A DNA stretch of 64,000 nt, from NCBI GenBank assembly GCA_029559035.1, contig JAKQCT010000090.1:60081-124080 (forward strand), in the 5' to 3' direction. The stretch comes from Acidobacteriota bacterium (GTDB lineage Bacteria; Acidobacteriota; UBA4820). Numbering within the stretch: the stretch's first letter is position 1; every line of letters begins with the position of its first letter. Both the position numbers and the translations under genes were made by a program. Positions 63,459 through 64,000 of the stretch are shown in pieces. The notes beneath the pieces are model-generated. The model worked only from the letters and a program-made list of their open reading frames with translations, was not told where the DNA came from and made no database searches.

Positions 63459-64000
63459 ATGCGCGAAAACGATAAATTGATAAGGGTTGTGGGGCTGATC
63501 GTAACTCTCGTCCTTCTCTCCGTGATTGTCTTCGGCTTCATCGCCGTCAGGAACGGCCGGTCGAGGGCGAAGACGCCGCGGGAATTCGTCGAGAAATATT
63601 CGGACGCGTTCAAGAGGAAAAGCGCAGGGGACGTCCTCAAATTGACGGCCGATCCCCGCACCCGCCTCCTCGAAGGGATCCCCGGGGACCTGAAAAAGGC
63701 GATCCTGAAGTACAACGCCGAAAAGGACCGCGAAGAACTGAAAAAGCAGTTCAAGGAGGAGGACATGTTCTACCGGGCATGGTGCATGACCTCTTTTTAC
63801 GAGGAACGACCCCACGGCGACCACATCCATGTGACCGTGGATGTCCAGGGCGCCAAAGCGGATATCATCCTCGTCAGCGAGGACGGGTACCTGAAGATAC
63901 ACCCCTTCCCCGGCATCTTCGACCTGGAAGAAGCGGACAACTCCAAGCAACCCCAAAAACAGGAACAGAGTACGGAGACCCCCGAACAGGAAAATGAAGA
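63459..64000 (+). CDS. membrane-anchored periplasmic protein, partial at window end
   Basis: ATG at 63459 after GGGAGG opens a frame that runs to the window end (180 codons, no stop). Residues 9-29 are one membrane segment (VVGLIVTLVLLSVIVFGFIAV). The rest is charged, with EFVEKYSDAFKRKSAGDVLKL suggesting an NTF2-like or DUF4878-like fold, and a Glu/Gln-rich tail begins near residue 165. It follows the permease by 21 nt and may belong to the same transcript. Its C-terminus is missing. Confidence 0.65.
   Translation, partial: MRENDKLIRVVGLIVTLVLLSVIVFGFIAVRNGRSRAKTPREFVEKYSDAFKRKSAGDVLKLTADPRTRLLEGIPGDLKKAILKYNAEKDREELKKQFKEEDMFYRAWCMTSFYEERPHGDHIHVTVDVQGAKADIILVSEDGYLKIHPFPGIFDLEEADNSKQPQKQEQSTETPEQENE

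Overview
The window looks like chromosomal DNA from a Gram-negative bacterium of an uncultivated or poorly sampled lineage. Gram-negative traits are an RND tripartite-pump adaptor and permease, a protein ending in an outer-membrane barrel signature, a lipoprotein signal and dTDP-rhamnose genes. Core genes are GC-rich with many AGG arginine codons and strong AGGAGG ribosome sites. purS-purQ-purL as three genes, an HslV with a short propeptide and a DUF5916 protein argue against an enteric bacterium. I cannot name the phylum from sequence alone.

Layout. 1-10718 (minus strand) is one tightly packed operon of 14 genes. It starts with an aminotransferase and a NusG/UpxY-like antiterminator, continues with sugar-nucleotide genes (mannose-1-P guanylyltransferase, rfbA, rfbC, rfbD, rfbB, a second RfbB-like SDR), and ends with NTF2-like, C_GCAxxG_C_C, GGDEF, VOC, GNAT and DUF4846 genes, the last cut by the window edge. 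10897-14055 (plus) is purSQL, followed by an OPT transporter, a HAD phosphatase and malic enzyme; the last converges on an aldehyde dehydrogenase across two back-to-back terminators. 20720-27050 is an AT-richer stretch with an acyltransferase and two secreted surface proteins. 27454-41278 returns to GC-rich DNA: a DUF5916 protein; a five-gene minus operon (opine-type dehydrogenase, cobalamin-binding barrel protein, asparagine synthase-like protein, MarC, DUF389); a ClC channel or exchanger; rsmA; a nucleotidyltransferase with a tiny basic partner; and hslVU.

41529-49152 is an AT-richer three-gene minus operon with its own promoter: a PLD-nuclease/SNF2 helicase, an Eco57I-type adenine methylase, and a small protein with a HEPN-like R-x4-H motif. 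I read it as a restriction- or DISARM-like defence locus, not a canonical one. 49244-50818 holds a hypothetical gene, a 21-bp minisatellite inside a small ORF, and CAGCCTT heptamer arrays with other palindromic repeats. 50819-54772 encodes a 14-repeat FG-GAP surface protein whose promoter carries a near-perfect CRP-type palindrome near -60. A large adenylate cyclase/ATPase/TPR regulator lies close by at 55938-59048. The window ends with an RND efflux adaptor and permease whose leader contains a terminator-like hairpin, and a partial membrane-anchored protein.

The strongest candidates for something undescribed are the opine dehydrogenase/B12/AsnB/transporter operon (31570-36441), the helicase-methylase-HEPN-like locus with a mosaic specificity region, and the cAMP-linked FG-GAP adhesin neighbourhood. 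No rRNA, tRNA, CRISPR array, transposase or integrase was recognised.
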